From the NCBI GenBank assembly GCA_035135055.1, contig JAVFHQ010000011.1, forward strand, positions 62,001 to 126,000: a stretch of 64,000 nt of DNA, in the 5' to 3' direction. This DNA is from Oleoguttula mirabilis (lineage: Eukaryota > Ascomycota > Dothideomycetes > Mycosphaerellales > Teratosphaeriaceae). Made by a program: the position numbers and the translations under genes. Positions 51,665 through 62,118 of this stretch are shown piece after piece; position 1 is the stretch's first letter, and each line of letters opens with the position of its first letter. The notes under the pieces were generated by a model. The model did not search any database and was not told the DNA's origin. It saw only the letters and a list, made by a program, of their open reading frames with translations.

Positions 51665-53205
51665 ATCTGGGGAGTGTGTGAGGGTTGTGATGGAAGTGAA
51701 GTCGGTCGGTCCTGCCGTGTGTGCTTGGTCTGCTTGCTCTGCTGTTGAGTCTTTCTTCAGGTCATGGCGGAGGAAGACGGAAACTATACTTATATTCACA
51801 TATGTTCCACTCCAGGAGTCCAGCTACTGCGCTCGGGTGAATACCTTGCTTCACAGTCTGGACTCTGGAGATTGAGGCCGCTTGGTTGAATAGGTCGTGT
51901 ACTGTATACTTGTGACGATCTACCCTTTTCGCCGACGGAGTTCGCGTGAAACATCGCGTGGGCTGAGATGCCGGCTAAAGTAGCACCCCGCAAACTTGAT
52001 ATATTGATCATTGGTGTCGCCGATTGACGACTGAAGAACGTGGTTGCGATGCTAAACCAGGCGATCGTGGAGCTAGCTCCGGGGTGCAAATGTGCCTTTC
52101 AATGTGGTATCTTGTCGTCGTGACGGCTATGGCTCTCGAGTGATTCCTTGTGAATGATCAATGCAAAATACATTGAGATTCGGACGTCCGAGAAGCAATG
52201 ACGGAGTTGGCAGGGGATGGAGATGCGACTGTTTCAGGAAAACGAGGGCGAAACATGTCGTCTCCCGCGTGCGGACCGGTCGATGATCTCCGTCGGCACT
52301 GCCACATAAGCGAGCGAAGTGCCTTTGACCCGCAAATTAAGCTGGCTGATGTAGGAAAGGCTCAACACCAACTGGCAACTATCCCATCTCACACTGCACT
52401 CTTCTCTGTCCAGCTCGATAACTTGGTGCATGCACATATCATCCAGGCGAGGTTGTGGAGAGGATAATGGACCCGACCTACTTTACAGCCACGGACTTGG
52501 GAGCCATGTAGATCTGCAGCGCTTTTAGCCGCTGCGTGGTATGCCAACAGTTGTCGAAGTTGCCTTGTGACCGTTCGGAGGAGGTACAGCGCATCACGCC
52601 TACGTCGATCACTATGATGACAAGCTGGATAGCTGATCTGATCACATGAAGTCCCAAAAAATCAGCGGTTAAAGTGGCGGCTAAGTTGCCTTGCATGCAT
52701 GCGCATATGGATGCTGCACCGTGGCTGCACCCTAGGCCATCTATAACAACGTACCTTGCAGACGACCCGAGCCGACTCCAGGTTTCCCCACTATCAAATC
52801 CTTGCTGCGTAGATTTTGCCCGGTCGCATGATCCATACATAACATATACCTCCGTCCTGGGGTCTTCGCTATGGCTGTTCCAGCATCCCAAACATCCGCT
52901 GAGCCGTCGCATGTAGCGCCACAGCTACATTGCAGTCAGCTTACTTTCGCAGGCTAAATGGACCGCCCCAACGACTGGAGAGAGTACCTGTGGCACAGGT
53001 AGCCATTGGTGTGGCGGAGATGCATGGATGCTTGCCTCGATGCCCGCCCCTGGCCAGCCGAAACAACTAGGTAGAACAGTGAGCGATCAGGCTATACGCC
53101 CGAGCTGAGGTGAATGATATAAGGTATCTTTTCATCGCGCCGCAGTCATCGTGTCACCTACACGCTACTCACACTTCCTGTTATCAATACTTCCAACCTG
53201 CAGCC
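51665..53205. promoter_or_regulatory. Shared divergent promoter of xylanase and acetylxylan esterase, four GGCTAA sites
   Basis: 1541 bp. GGCTAA, the XlnR/Xyr1 activator core in Aspergillus and Trichoderma, occurs at 51973-51978 (+), 52525-52530 (-), 52679-52684 (+) and 52953-52958 (+). About 0.75 would be expected by chance on both strands. TATA-like sequences lie upstream of each gene (near 51790 on minus, near 53117 on plus). No gene is supported inside. Confidence 0.6.
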
Positions 53206-54029
53206 ATGCTTGCCCATTCTACTCTTCTCACCCTGCTCGCAGGCGCAGGCGCAGGCGCCTTTGCCAACCCAATCGACTTGGCCGAACGCGCAAGCTGCCC
53301 AGGCGTCCACGTCTTCGGCGCCCGCGAGACCACAGCGAGCCCGGGCTATGGCTCAGCTGGAACTGTCGTCAACGAGGTCTTGAGTGCCTACTCCGGATCC
53401 ACCGCCGAGGCCATCACCTACCCAGCTTGCGGCGGAGGCTCCTCGTGCGGCGGTGTCAGCTACTCCTCGTCTGTTGCGCAGGGGACCAGTGCCGTGTGCA
53501 GCGCCGTCAGCGCCTACGCGAAGACTTGCCCTAGCACGGAGTTGGTGCTCGTAGGGTACTCTCAGGTCAGTCGCGTCGTGTCCGCTCAAGCATGTTTCTA
53601 GTGGAAGCGAGACTGATGGTTTGTACAGGGTGCCGAGATCTTCGACAATGCTCTGTGCGGCGGAGGGGACCCGAACCAGGGCCTGTCCAGCAGCTGCTCG
53701 ATCGCATCGTACAACATCAAGGCGGTAATCTTCATGGGCGATCCGAGATATGAGAACGGTGCGCCTTACAACGTGGGCACGTGCAAGGCTGGCGGAGTAC
53801 GTTGCGGAACCTTACCCATCCCCCACCTCTATGCATGCTGACTGGCGATGTGCAGTTCGATGCCAGGCCTGCCGGTCAGACCTGTGGCTCATACAACAGC
53901 CTGATCCAGTCATACTGCGACGCCTCGGACCCGTACTGCTGCAATGGCAGTAACGCGGCGACTCATCAAGGTTATGGCTCCGAGTACGGTTCTGCTGCGC
54001 TGACGTTCGTCAAAAGCAAGCTTGGTTGA
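53206..54029 (+). CDS. CE5 family esterase, probable acetylxylan esterase
   Basis: Three exons: 53206-53565, 53629-53796 and 53856-54029, giving 233 aa. Both introns are in phase 0. The signal peptide is MLAHSTLLTLLAGAGAGAFA. The cutinase/CE5 fold is plain: SCPGVHVFGARETTASPGYG, YPACGGGSSCGG, and the nucleophile elbow GYSQ|GAEIFDNALCGG interrupted by intron 1. Then come IKAVIFMGDPRYENGAPYNV and the catalytic Asp/His region CDASDPYCCNGSNAATHQGY. The ARETT N-terminus and GDPR segment favour acetylxylan esterase (Axe2-like) over cutinase. It would deacetylate xylan for the neighbouring GH11 enzyme. Multiple cysteines suggest disulphides. Confidence 0.93.
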
Positions 54030-54407
54030 AGCCTGTGAAGTTTCTTTGGAGTTGGAGCCTTGGAGGAGCTTAGATTGAATAGCAAAGCTTGTGTAGTATG
54101 TATCCATCTGTAGCACGCTTGTGACAGGATACGTGAAGCCGTGCAGTTTTAGTCCTGCACGTCTCAAGACGCGCCACAAGGGCCGTGAGGAGTGGAACAT
54201 GACAATCTTGTATCTGCGTGTTTCACTCTGCCAAGTGATCTGTCCTGAGTATTATCTGGACATAGTAAGGTAGGCTTGTGTGAAGAAGCTGTCCAGTGAG
54301 AACACGTTGAAAGGAACTTAGGAAACCAGACGGAACGACGTCATCGAGCGTTTTGGCGTTGACTTCAATCGAACCGTTGCATCGTCCCTTTTACCGTTCC
54401 AACAACG
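54030..54407. other. Intergenic
   Basis: 378 bp between same-strand genes. Presumed promoter of the glycine-zipper gene; nothing distinctive. Confidence 0.4.
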
Positions 54408-55640
54408 ATGGCGAAGGAGGGTGGCGCGCCGAAGCGCAAAGACGGCAGTGACAATGGGCCTTCCGAAGGTGAACGCCGGGAAGAGTCCTCGAAGGCAGCC
54501 AAATCGGCGCTTGCAGCCCAGAAGAAAGCCAAAGAGCTCACCCAGGCGGCTGCCGGCGCCGGCGACCCTCAAGAACGGCAGAAACTCCTCAATGAAGCCC
54601 TAGAGCAGGAGATCGCCGCCGAGTCTTTTGGGAAGACGGCCAAGTATCTGCAATCGGGCACATTCCAGGGCATGCTCGCGGGTTCCGGCATTGGAGTTGG
54701 CACAGGCGCGGGTTTGGGAACAGTGACTGGCACGCTGGTCGGCGGTACGACATCCCTCGTTACGGGAGGTCTGGGAGGCGCTGTTGGGTCGGGTGTTGGA
54801 GCGCTGCATGGGCCGTTTATTAAGATGGGTGATGTGGCTGGGGAAGGGGTGAAGAAAGTAACGGGCACGCTGCCGGGGTGGGAAGCGACGAATGAGCAGA
54901 AGGGGCAAGTGGAGAAGATGGTTGGGCAGGTTCACGAGCAGGATGCGCCCACGGAGGATGATTTGACGGCTATGACTAGCGGTGGTGGTGGGGATGACGG
55001 TGGTGAGAAGGCAGAACAGAAGGGTGATGACGATGGACAGCCGCAGCAGACGTGGACCGAGTATGCTGCTTCGTACATGCCGTCTGGTAGTGAGAGCAAG
55101 TCGCAAGAACAAGCGCCGAAGAACGAAGGCAATGGCAAGAAAATGGGAAAGCCGAATGAGCGTGCCCGTGACACCGAGCAGCAAACGGGGCAGCGAAAAG
55201 GTCCATCTAGCAAAAAGAGTGCTTCGGAGAACCGAGTGGAGTCTGGCTCTGAGAAGGAGAAGGCGAATAGTGCGCAACCTCAGCAAGGGCAACGTGCCCG
55301 CTCTGCTCCAAAGCTGCGCAATGGCACTAACGAGAAAGCACAATCCGGGCATGCCGGTCATGCTACTGGGACCAACGAAAGCCCATCGCACTCAGACAGC
55401 GCTCAGAAACCTGCAATGAGGGGCCAACCTGCAGAGTATAGTAAGGTTAAGCATCCGCAGAGTGACACGAGCAGCACACAAGGAAAGGGACAACAGCAGA
55501 ACGAACAGAAGAATAAACCACGTAAACTTGAAATGCGGTCGAAAGCTCAAGATCGTACTGCGCCTGCCGACAAGGCAGACGAACTGCAACACGAGTCGCA
55601 GAAGAAGAAGTCACCGCGCAAGCTCCAGGTCCGTTCGTGA
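54408..55640 (+). CDS. Glycine-zipper protein with long hydrophilic tail, unknown function
   Basis: 410 aa in one exon with ATG at 54408. Residues 1-80 are charged and helical, with AAKSALAAQKKAKELTQAAA. Residues about 84-137 form a glycine zipper: GMLAGSGIGVGTGAGLG, then TVTGTLVGGTTSLVTGGLGG and AVGSGVGALHGPF. Such repeats pack as membrane-inserted or pore-like helices in other families. After a conserved-looking segment (VAGEGVKKVTGTLPGW) the remaining 240 residues are Gln/Lys/Ser-rich and disordered. It ends with two KL(E/Q)(M/V)RS-like repeats (RKLEMRS and RKLQVRS). No known enzyme domain is present. A membrane association is inferred only from the zipper. Confidence 0.75.
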   Translation: MAKEGGAPKRKDGSDNGPSEGERREESSKAAKSALAAQKKAKELTQAAAGAGDPQERQKLLNEALEQEIAAESFGKTAKYLQSGTFQGMLAGSGIGVGTGAGLGTVTGTLVGGTTSLVTGGLGGAVGSGVGALHGPFIKMGDVAGEGVKKVTGTLPGWEATNEQKGQVEKMVGQVHEQDAPTEDDLTAMTSGGGGDDGGEKAEQKGDDDGQPQQTWTEYAASYMPSGSESKSQEQAPKNEGNGKKMGKPNERARDTEQQTGQRKGPSSKKSASENRVESGSEKEKANSAQPQQGQRARSAPKLRNGTNEKAQSGHAGHATGTNESPSHSDSAQKPAMRGQPAEYSKVKHPQSDTSSTQGKGQQQNEQKNKPRKLEMRSKAQDRTAPADKADELQHESQKKKSPRKLQVRS

Positions 55641-55785
55641 AGCGTCAACCATATATGAGAAGAGGCTGCATGATCTCTTCGACATGAGTGGCAGGGACCG
55701 TATTGCTGGAAGACGTTCGTTGTGATGAGCAAGGCAGTATCGAGTATGTGCGCCCTTCAGGTGTCATGTGCATTGCACGGCTGAC

Positions 55786-56427
55786 ATGTTAATAAGTCTA
55801 GACGGAGAGGTAGTCGAGGTCATTGTCGGTGAAGACAAGCGCATCTTTCTCGTCCATAAGAATCTCCTCCGTAACAACTCCGCGTTCTTCGACGCCGCGT
55901 TGAAGGAGGAGTGGAAGGAGGGGCAACAACGCAAGGTCACGCTCGAGGACGAGGAGTCCGAGCTCTTCTACCGCTACGTGCAGTGGCTATACACCGGGCG
56001 CATATCTTGCAAGACATCCACAGTCGCAGGCTGCGAAGTCCTCGTGAAGCTGTACGTCCTGGGTGAGAAGCTGCTGGCTCCGACACTCCGAGATGCAGCC
56101 ATCAACGGCATCGTATCAGCAGCCCGCACGGGTAAAATCCCTGTCGAAAAGAACGTTGACTACATCTACCAAGGCACGCTAGCAGGCTCACCCGCCCGGC
56201 AGCTGATGTTTGATCTTCACCTCAAACTAGGAAAACCGGGCCTCATCTCGAAGTCCGTCGAGTCTACCAACCACGAATTCCTCCGCGACCTGACGACGGA
56301 GCTGCTTCGGATGCGGATGACCAGCGAGGAGGAGAAGGTGGGCTTGAAAGACCTGAAAGAGGGCGTGCCATGTTCTTACCATTGCCACGACAAGGCCAAG
56401 CCTTGTGGCGAGGCTGGCGAGAAGTAG
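55786..56427 (+). CDS. Small BTB/POZ protein with CxxHxHx5C tail (copy 2)
   Basis: 213 aa from the ATG at 55786. In the paralogues the BTB core is preceded by a tiny first exon and a phase-2 intron. Here the matching region still looks like an intron end (GCTGAC branch, TTAATAAG acceptor), but no ATG-bearing exon joins in frame, so the start is taken inside that relic. The BTB core is DGEVVEVIVGEDKRIFLVHK, NNSAFFDAALKEEWKEG, YVQWLYTGRIS and YVLGEKLLAPTLRDAAINGI. The family C-terminal motifs are YIYQGTLAGSPARQLMFDLH and the tail VPCSYHCHDKAKPC (C-x2-H-x-H-x5-C). Confidence 0.8.
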   Translation: MLISLDGEVVEVIVGEDKRIFLVHKNLLRNNSAFFDAALKEEWKEGQQRKVTLEDEESELFYRYVQWLYTGRISCKTSTVAGCEVLVKLYVLGEKLLAPTLRDAAINGIVSAARTGKIPVEKNVDYIYQGTLAGSPARQLMFDLHLKLGKPGLISKSVESTNHEFLRDLTTELLRMRMTSEEEKVGLKDLKEGVPCSYHCHDKAKPCGEAGEK

Positions 56428-57224
56428 AAGTGCATGGACTGGAGTGGACCGCGCGGCAGGATTCGAGGAAGGACGCCAGGACGTCACGCTGCGACTCTCG
56501 TCAATCATTTACTGAGGTTGAACGAATACCTTCTGCTGCTTTTTAGCACGAGCTTGGCCGCTTAGCACAAGATGAGAAGCAATGAGCAACGAGGGCTAGC
56601 CTTGAGCTTCACTACTGCCTCAGCTGAACAAACGCAGGCGTACACTTGACCAATCTTTTCGTGATCCTCGTCGAACTCATCATGCACGTTTTCTCTAGCT
56701 TGGGCTGATCTTTCGTTGAGCTGATTACGGGGTTAATCGCAATCACGCAAGATGTGCTGAGCGGGCGAAGCTTGAGCTCGTGGCATGGCGGTCTGTGCTG
56801 ACTCGAACACGATTCACCGGGTGGCAAGCTTCACAAAGGGCTTGGCAGCCGCGCACATGCGCGCAGCATCATTTCACACACCTCCCGATTTCCTCTCGAC
56901 ACATGTCGCGAACAGCGCTGTCGCACTTTCGCCAGTGTCCTGTACTTAGTCCCAGCGGTTACGGACTCAGCGGTGTCCCGGTAGGGCTAGTAGGCAGCTC
57001 CGATAGCTCCTGGTATGGATGGCGACCTGAAAATGCTGATACCGACACAAGACTGACCTTGAACCACCTCCAGGAAGCCCACGAATACCTCAACCCCTCG
57101 CCAGAGAGTAGCCAGACACTGTCGCACTCGCTTACGCTCACGCTCTCCACTCCGAGTACTCTCATAACTCTAGGCTCCTGGGAAGACTTTCCTAGCTAAG
57201 GCGGGATAAGGCGGCTCACTAGCC
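56428..57224. other. Intergenic between BTB copies, with duplicated upstream block
   Basis: 797 bp. The block 56788-56851 (GATTCACCGGGTGGCAA core) recurs at 58316-58381 upstream of the next BTB copy, and a CTCTAGCTTGG piece also recurs. About 270 bp at 56950-57200 has no counterpart at the next copy. Confidence 0.6.
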
Positions 57225-57955
57225 ATGGCGAAAGACTTCCGCTGCAGCGTTGACGAACTTGCAGAGTGAGTGGTTACCAGCATGGACTCGGATCGACGGT
57301 AGCTGACCTTTGTTACAGCTTCAAAGCGCCCGTCATCGCCATCATTGTCGGCGAAGGAAGCACGAGCACTTTCTATGTGGATGAGCGCCTCATCTGCCAA
57401 CAGTCCGCCTTCTTCAAAGCCGCATTAAGCAAGAGCTGGACAGAAGGCGCGCGTAGGGTTGTCCGGCTGCCCGATGAGGAAGAGAAAGTGGTCCACGCCT
57501 ACCTACACTGGCTTTACCATAACAAGGTTGCGTGCCTGGATACAGAGAATGATGGCTATTCACTCCTCGCCAGCCTGTACGTCTTCGGTGAGAAGCTACT
57601 CGACAAAACCTTCAAAGACGTCATCATCGACTGCATCATAGCCACAAGCCGCGGCCTTGTGGTAAAGGATGGGACGACCAACATGCACAGATTCCCGGCG
57701 AAAGAGTCGGTCGACATCCTCTACCAAGGCACGTCCGAAGGCTCACCCGCACGGCAGATGCTGGTGGACATGCATCAGGTATATGCGAAGGAGACATGGA
57801 TCAACGGCGATGCGAACCACGACTTCTTGGTTGAGCTTACAACAGCTTTGATCAGGAATGATCGTTACACTGCCTCGGCTCGACTGCACAATGGAGCTTG
57901 CGCTTATCATTGCCATGGCAAAGACGAGCAGTGTCCGAGCAAGCGCGCGGAGTAA
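57225..57955 (+). CDS. Small BTB/POZ protein with CxxHxHx5C tail (copy 3)
   Basis: Two exons: 57225-57265 and 57319-57955, giving 225 aa. The intron is GTGAGT...GTTACAG, phase 2, with a GCTGACC branch. The core reads FKAPVIAIIVGEGSTSTFYV, CQQSAFFKAALSKSWTEGA, YLHWLYHNKVA, then YVFGEKLLDKTFKDVIIDCI. The family block is ILYQGTSEGSPARQMLVDMH. The tail GACAYHCHGKDEQC keeps the C-x2-H-x-H-x5-C pattern. It sits in tandem with copies 2 and 4. No effector domain other than BTB is seen. Confidence 0.88.
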
Positions 57956-58482
57956 GATTGGGGAGCAATATTGCGGTCTCATGATGGGAGCCGATATCCC
58001 ACCGAAATGAGCATTTAGTAGATCACTCGCGGCAATGATAGATAGCGTGCGTCGCATGTGACCATGTCGCATGTTGAACGGAGGACGTGGCATGTGACGA
58101 TTGGCAGCGTATGTGCTAGAAGAAGGCGACCTCACTGCCTCGCCCAATAGAACCCAGGCACGCCGCACATGATTGACATACCACCAGCAACTTTCTTTTC
58201 GTCCTCATCACAGTTCTGATGTACTTCCTTTCTCTAGCTTGGTGATCCTTTAGTACGCTAATCCAGCGCTCAAGACAAGCGCGAGAGATTTGCTAGCCAC
58301 TGAAAGCCATGCCCCGCGGTCTGTGCCGATTTAAACATGATTCACCGGGTGGCAAAGATTGCGGAAGGACTTGGCGGCAGCCCACTAACTTGCCGGTCAT
58401 TTCACTATCTCGTTCCATCATTGGTCGGTCTCCTACCTTTCGTCAGTGCATGGTCACCAACTGGCCTGCGCAACCTATCACC
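57956..58482. other. Intergenic, duplicated promoter block
   Basis: 527 bp. It carries the second copy (58316-58381) of the upstream block found at 56788-56851. Confidence 0.6.
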
Positions 58483-59414
58483 ATGGCGGCGATACTCCCG
58501 GATATCCTTAGCGGCGAAAGCCACGGCGCTGAGTACGTAGAAGTGGCCATGACCAATTGCCGACCATCACATGCTTACACTTTGTGCAGCCTCAACGGCC
58601 CGATCATCGCCATCACAGTCGGCGGAGGCAAACTGAAGCGCACCTTCGACGTCGACGAGAAGTTGCTTGCTAAGCACTCGGCCTTCTTCGCTATCGCCGT
58701 GAAAAAGAAGTGGAAAGACAAAGACGATTAACCTCCCGGCAGACGAGAGCATGGTGTTCGCGGTGTACGTGCAGTGGCTGCATACAGGCAAGATCGAAAT
58801 CAGACGGGCTGGGCGCCTCTCCACCCTAGCAGAACTCTTACGTGCTTGGAGAAAAGCTTATGGACCAAGCGTTCCAAGACAAGGTCATCGACGCAATCTG
58901 CTTGATGAGTCAGGAAATGTCGATGCCGACAATACCTCGAATGTTGGGAGATCCGGCCAGCATGCACCAGGTAATGCAGGCTGCCTACTTTGCCTCAACG
59001 GCCTCCGTCATCTACAGAGGGACGCCTCAGGGCTCTCCAGCTTGACGTCTTATGGTGGACATGTATCTGCGGCACGGCGGGCCAACTTGGACCATCCTGG
59101 AGGGTTTGGTGCCATGCCATGAGCTCCGAGAGGATGGGCGCCGTGCGCTTGCGCAATCGAAGAAGCAGTACGGCACGTTGCCAGGAAGCTTCAACGGACA
59201 GAGTACATCCAGATCTCGCATTATGGAGGCCGAGCTTCGTCCCTGTGCATATCACTTGCACGACAAGAGCGAGCAGTGCGGTAGCGAACAGAGAGGGCAG
59301 CAAGCGCCACTCGGGAACAGCAGCAACCAGGAGCGGCAGCAACCAGAACCGGCTGCCTCGGCCGGACAACGGACTCGAGGGAAGGAGTTCTTCCGAAATG
59401 CTTGGAAGTACTAG
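58483..59414 (+). pseudogene. Broken BTB/POZ paralogue (copy 4)
   Basis: Exon 1 (58483-58532) and the phase-2 intron (GTACGT...GTGCAG) are intact, and exon 2 starts at 58590 with LNGPIIAITVGGG. The frame then meets TAA at 58729-58731. The family sequence continues in another frame (NLPADESMVFAVYVQWLHTG), shifts again near 58835 (YVLGEKLMDQAFQDKVIDAI), and is cut by TGA at 59043-59045, where paralogues have an Arg codon. The last part RLMVDMYLRHGGPTW and the tail RPCAYHLHDKSEQC remain open to 59414. So two frame changes and a nonsense codon disable it, although the metal-like tail motif is still intact. Confidence 0.8.
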
Positions 59415-59473
59415 GGTCGCAGACGCTGACGCGCAGCTGTATCGTGCGCTCAGGGATGGCCCGCAACATCATG

Positions 59474-61546
59474 CTAGGACCTGACCCTATAGAACTCGGG
59501 CGCATACTCAACCAACCACCCCTTCTCAACCCTCGTCACATCCCTAATATACGTCTTCTCCCCCGTCTCCATGACCTCTGTAAACACAACCCAGTCAGCT
59601 TTCCGATTGAACATCAGACTGCTCGGATGCGCATGCAAGACCGTCCCGCCATCCACCGTCCTGAACGTCCCATCCGCCTGCATCATCGCCGCGTGCGCGA
59701 AGTAGCCCGAGGTCAGACAGCGGCGGATCCGCTCTTGCATCGGCAGACCGCCAGCCCTCAAGACGTCGGGCCCGGTGAGGGACTCGCTGACATCGATACC
59801 GAAGCGCTCGAGGTACCGTCGTAGCTGGTTGCGGATAGAGACAGCCCGGCTCATGCTCTTGAAGTTGAGGTAGTGCTGTTGACACCACTTCGCGTCCTTC
59901 CTCCCTTTCGTCACAAAGGCTTGGTAGACATTGAGAAGCGTTAGGTGGTCTCCCTCCTCGACCGCGAACTTCCGCCTCGCTGTTTCTTCGGCTTTCTTGC
60001 TGTCATGCGAGAAGTAGATGTTGCCTTGCAGACTAGTCATAGCGGCTATTGTCAGCATCTCCGATAGACAGCCGAAGGAAGGTGCAGAGAGGAGGCATTT
60101 GGCTAGCATCGGCTCAAGCGCAAGCTCCGCCATGCGAGTGCCGAGTGGTTTGGTGAGTTTGGCGTACTCATCCAGCGCTCCGAGCGAGTACAACAACTCC
60201 AGAGCTCGAATGATGAGTTCAGCGGGCGGCGGCGTGAGGAAGTCGAAGCGCGCAATATTGTCTATCCCCAACGCCTTGAGCTGCAAGATAGTGGGCGCGA
60301 GGTTCGAGCGCTGGATCTCGGGTACGGTTGCCTCTGCCAAGCGGTCGAAAGCAGCTTCGGTGTAGAGGCGGTAGCACTTCCCGGCTTTCGTCCTGCCTGC
60401 GCGACCGGCTCGCTGGGTTGCAGAGGCTTTGGACACGGGCGTCGCGGTCAGTGTCTCGATACCGCTTGTCGGGTTGTAAGCGCGCAGTTTGACAAAGCCG
60501 GAGTCGATTACGAAGGCTATGCCGTCGATCGTTACGCTCGCTTCGGCGATGTTGGTGGCGCAGATGATTTTGCGATGGTTCTCTGGCGCGGGTTCGAAGA
60601 CGTACATTTGCTGCTCTGTCGTGAGGCCCGCGTAGAGCGGGAGCGGCAGGAGCTTGTCGGCATCCTGATGAAGGGAGGGAATGCGGTCAGCGATCATATC
60701 AATGGCTGTCTCAATCTCCTCGCGGCCGGTGAGGAAAATGAGAACATCGCCTTCACCTTCGGTGGTGTGGATGTCGAAGACGGTCTTGACGGCTCGCTCG
60801 AGATAGTTTTCGCATGGGTCGCTAAGGTAGTGGATGTCGACGGGAAAGGCTCGCCCTTCGATGCTGATGATCCTGCCAATGCTGCCGCCGGCCTCTGCTG
60901 CAGCGTCGACTTCATTATCACCAGCGAAGAACCGCAAGAAGTCCTCAGCTTGCAGCGTCGCCGAGCTGACCACGATCCTCAACTCCGGCCTCCGCTTTCG
61001 CACCTTCTTCAGCACGCCTAACAGAACATCCGAGCTCAGACTCCGCTCGTGCGCTTCGTCTATCATGATAACGCTGTAGCGACTCAACAGCGGATCGACA
61101 AGCGCCTCTCGCAACAGCAGACCATCCGTGAGGAACTTGATGCGTGTGGTAGCAGACGTGACATCCTCGAATCGGATACTGTAGCCCACTTCCTGGCCCA
61201 ATTGACATCGCATCTCCTCAGCCACTCGTTTGGCTACTGTTGTGGCAGCTACTCGTCTAGGCTACATTGTGACTGTGAGAAGCCGTCAACCAATCGTCAA
61301 ACAGCAATACGCGGTGCAAGGGCTAAAACTTGCCTGCGTGACTGCGATGACTTTGCCATCATTGCACCAGCCTGCTTGCTCGAGATACTGCGGAAGTTGT
61401 GTCGTCTTGCCGCTGCCGGTCTGACCAATAAGAATCGTGACTGGAAATGTCTCGATGGTGTAGAGTAAAGCGTCCTTGTGGCGGGCGATGGGTAAGAGTG
61501 AAGCTGGTTTGTGCAGGGCGGGTATGAAGGATTCCATGTCCGCCAT
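59474..61546 (-). CDS. DEAH-box RNA helicase, DHX35-like
   Basis: Two exons: 61546-61334 and 61261-59474, giving 666 aa. The intron has a GC donor and splits motif Ia exactly (VIAVTQ|PRRVAATTVAKR). Helicase motifs are complete: I GQTGSGKTTQLPQYL, II DEAHERS, III SSATL, V NIAEASVTIDG, VI QRAGRAGRTKAGKCYRLY. HA2 and OB regions follow (LKALGIDNIARFDFL, HPSSLMFNRKADWVVF). Size and the short N-terminus match the DHX35 subgroup of spliceosome-associated DEAH helicases rather than Prp2/16/22/43, which carry long N-termini. It is divergent from the CUE gene. Confidence 0.92.
61262..61333 (-). other. GC-AG intron (72 nt)
   Basis: The donor ACGCAG|GCAAGT is a perfect GC-AG donor and the acceptor is AATGTAG. 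Joining rebuilds the invariant helicase motif TQPRRVAA, so the boundary is certain. The alternative GT four bases downstream would give an immediate stop. Confidence 0.9.
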
Positions 61547-62118
61547 AGCTGAAAGCGTGCGGATGCTGCAATTGGGCGATGGACGTAGACTCTTCTGGAG
61601 GAGGCGTGATGGACAACGGGCCTTCACATTGCCTCTCGTCTTTTTCTTGCTTGCCGCAGGTGCTTAGATCCTTTAGTTGCCGTGCATCTAGTTGGGGCAT
61701 CCACGTCTTCGCGACGTCGAAGTTATCCCTGACACCCACTTGCACTCTTATAATTTTCCACCAGACAGCGTCTACTATACTCCTTCTCAGACCTCCTCCA
61801 CACACTTTGCTCATCGGCAAGCCGAAGCGAGGCGTGAAGTCGGCCGGCAACTGAGCGATGTGCCGCGCCGTTGAACCCTGCATGCTGCGCCAAGCGGATG
61901 ACGCAGCATTCAACCTGCGGATGCGGATGCTAGCAAACAGGCAGCTGCTGTCACGCCAAACACTATCAATCCCTGACGAGCGAGGCGGTGACAGAAGACT
62001 CGCCATACCATCTGATCCTCCAGTACAAGGACGCGGAGCCTTGCACCCCAGCGGAGCACTACAGCATCAGCTGCACAACCTCCGAGCCCGACAGGAGCGA
62101 GAGAGCAGTCAGCACAGC
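61547..62118. promoter_or_regulatory. Divergent promoter region helicase / CUE gene
   Basis: 572 bp between facing-apart starts. The plus frame is open through much of it (from 61858) but has no family resemblance. Confidence 0.45.
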
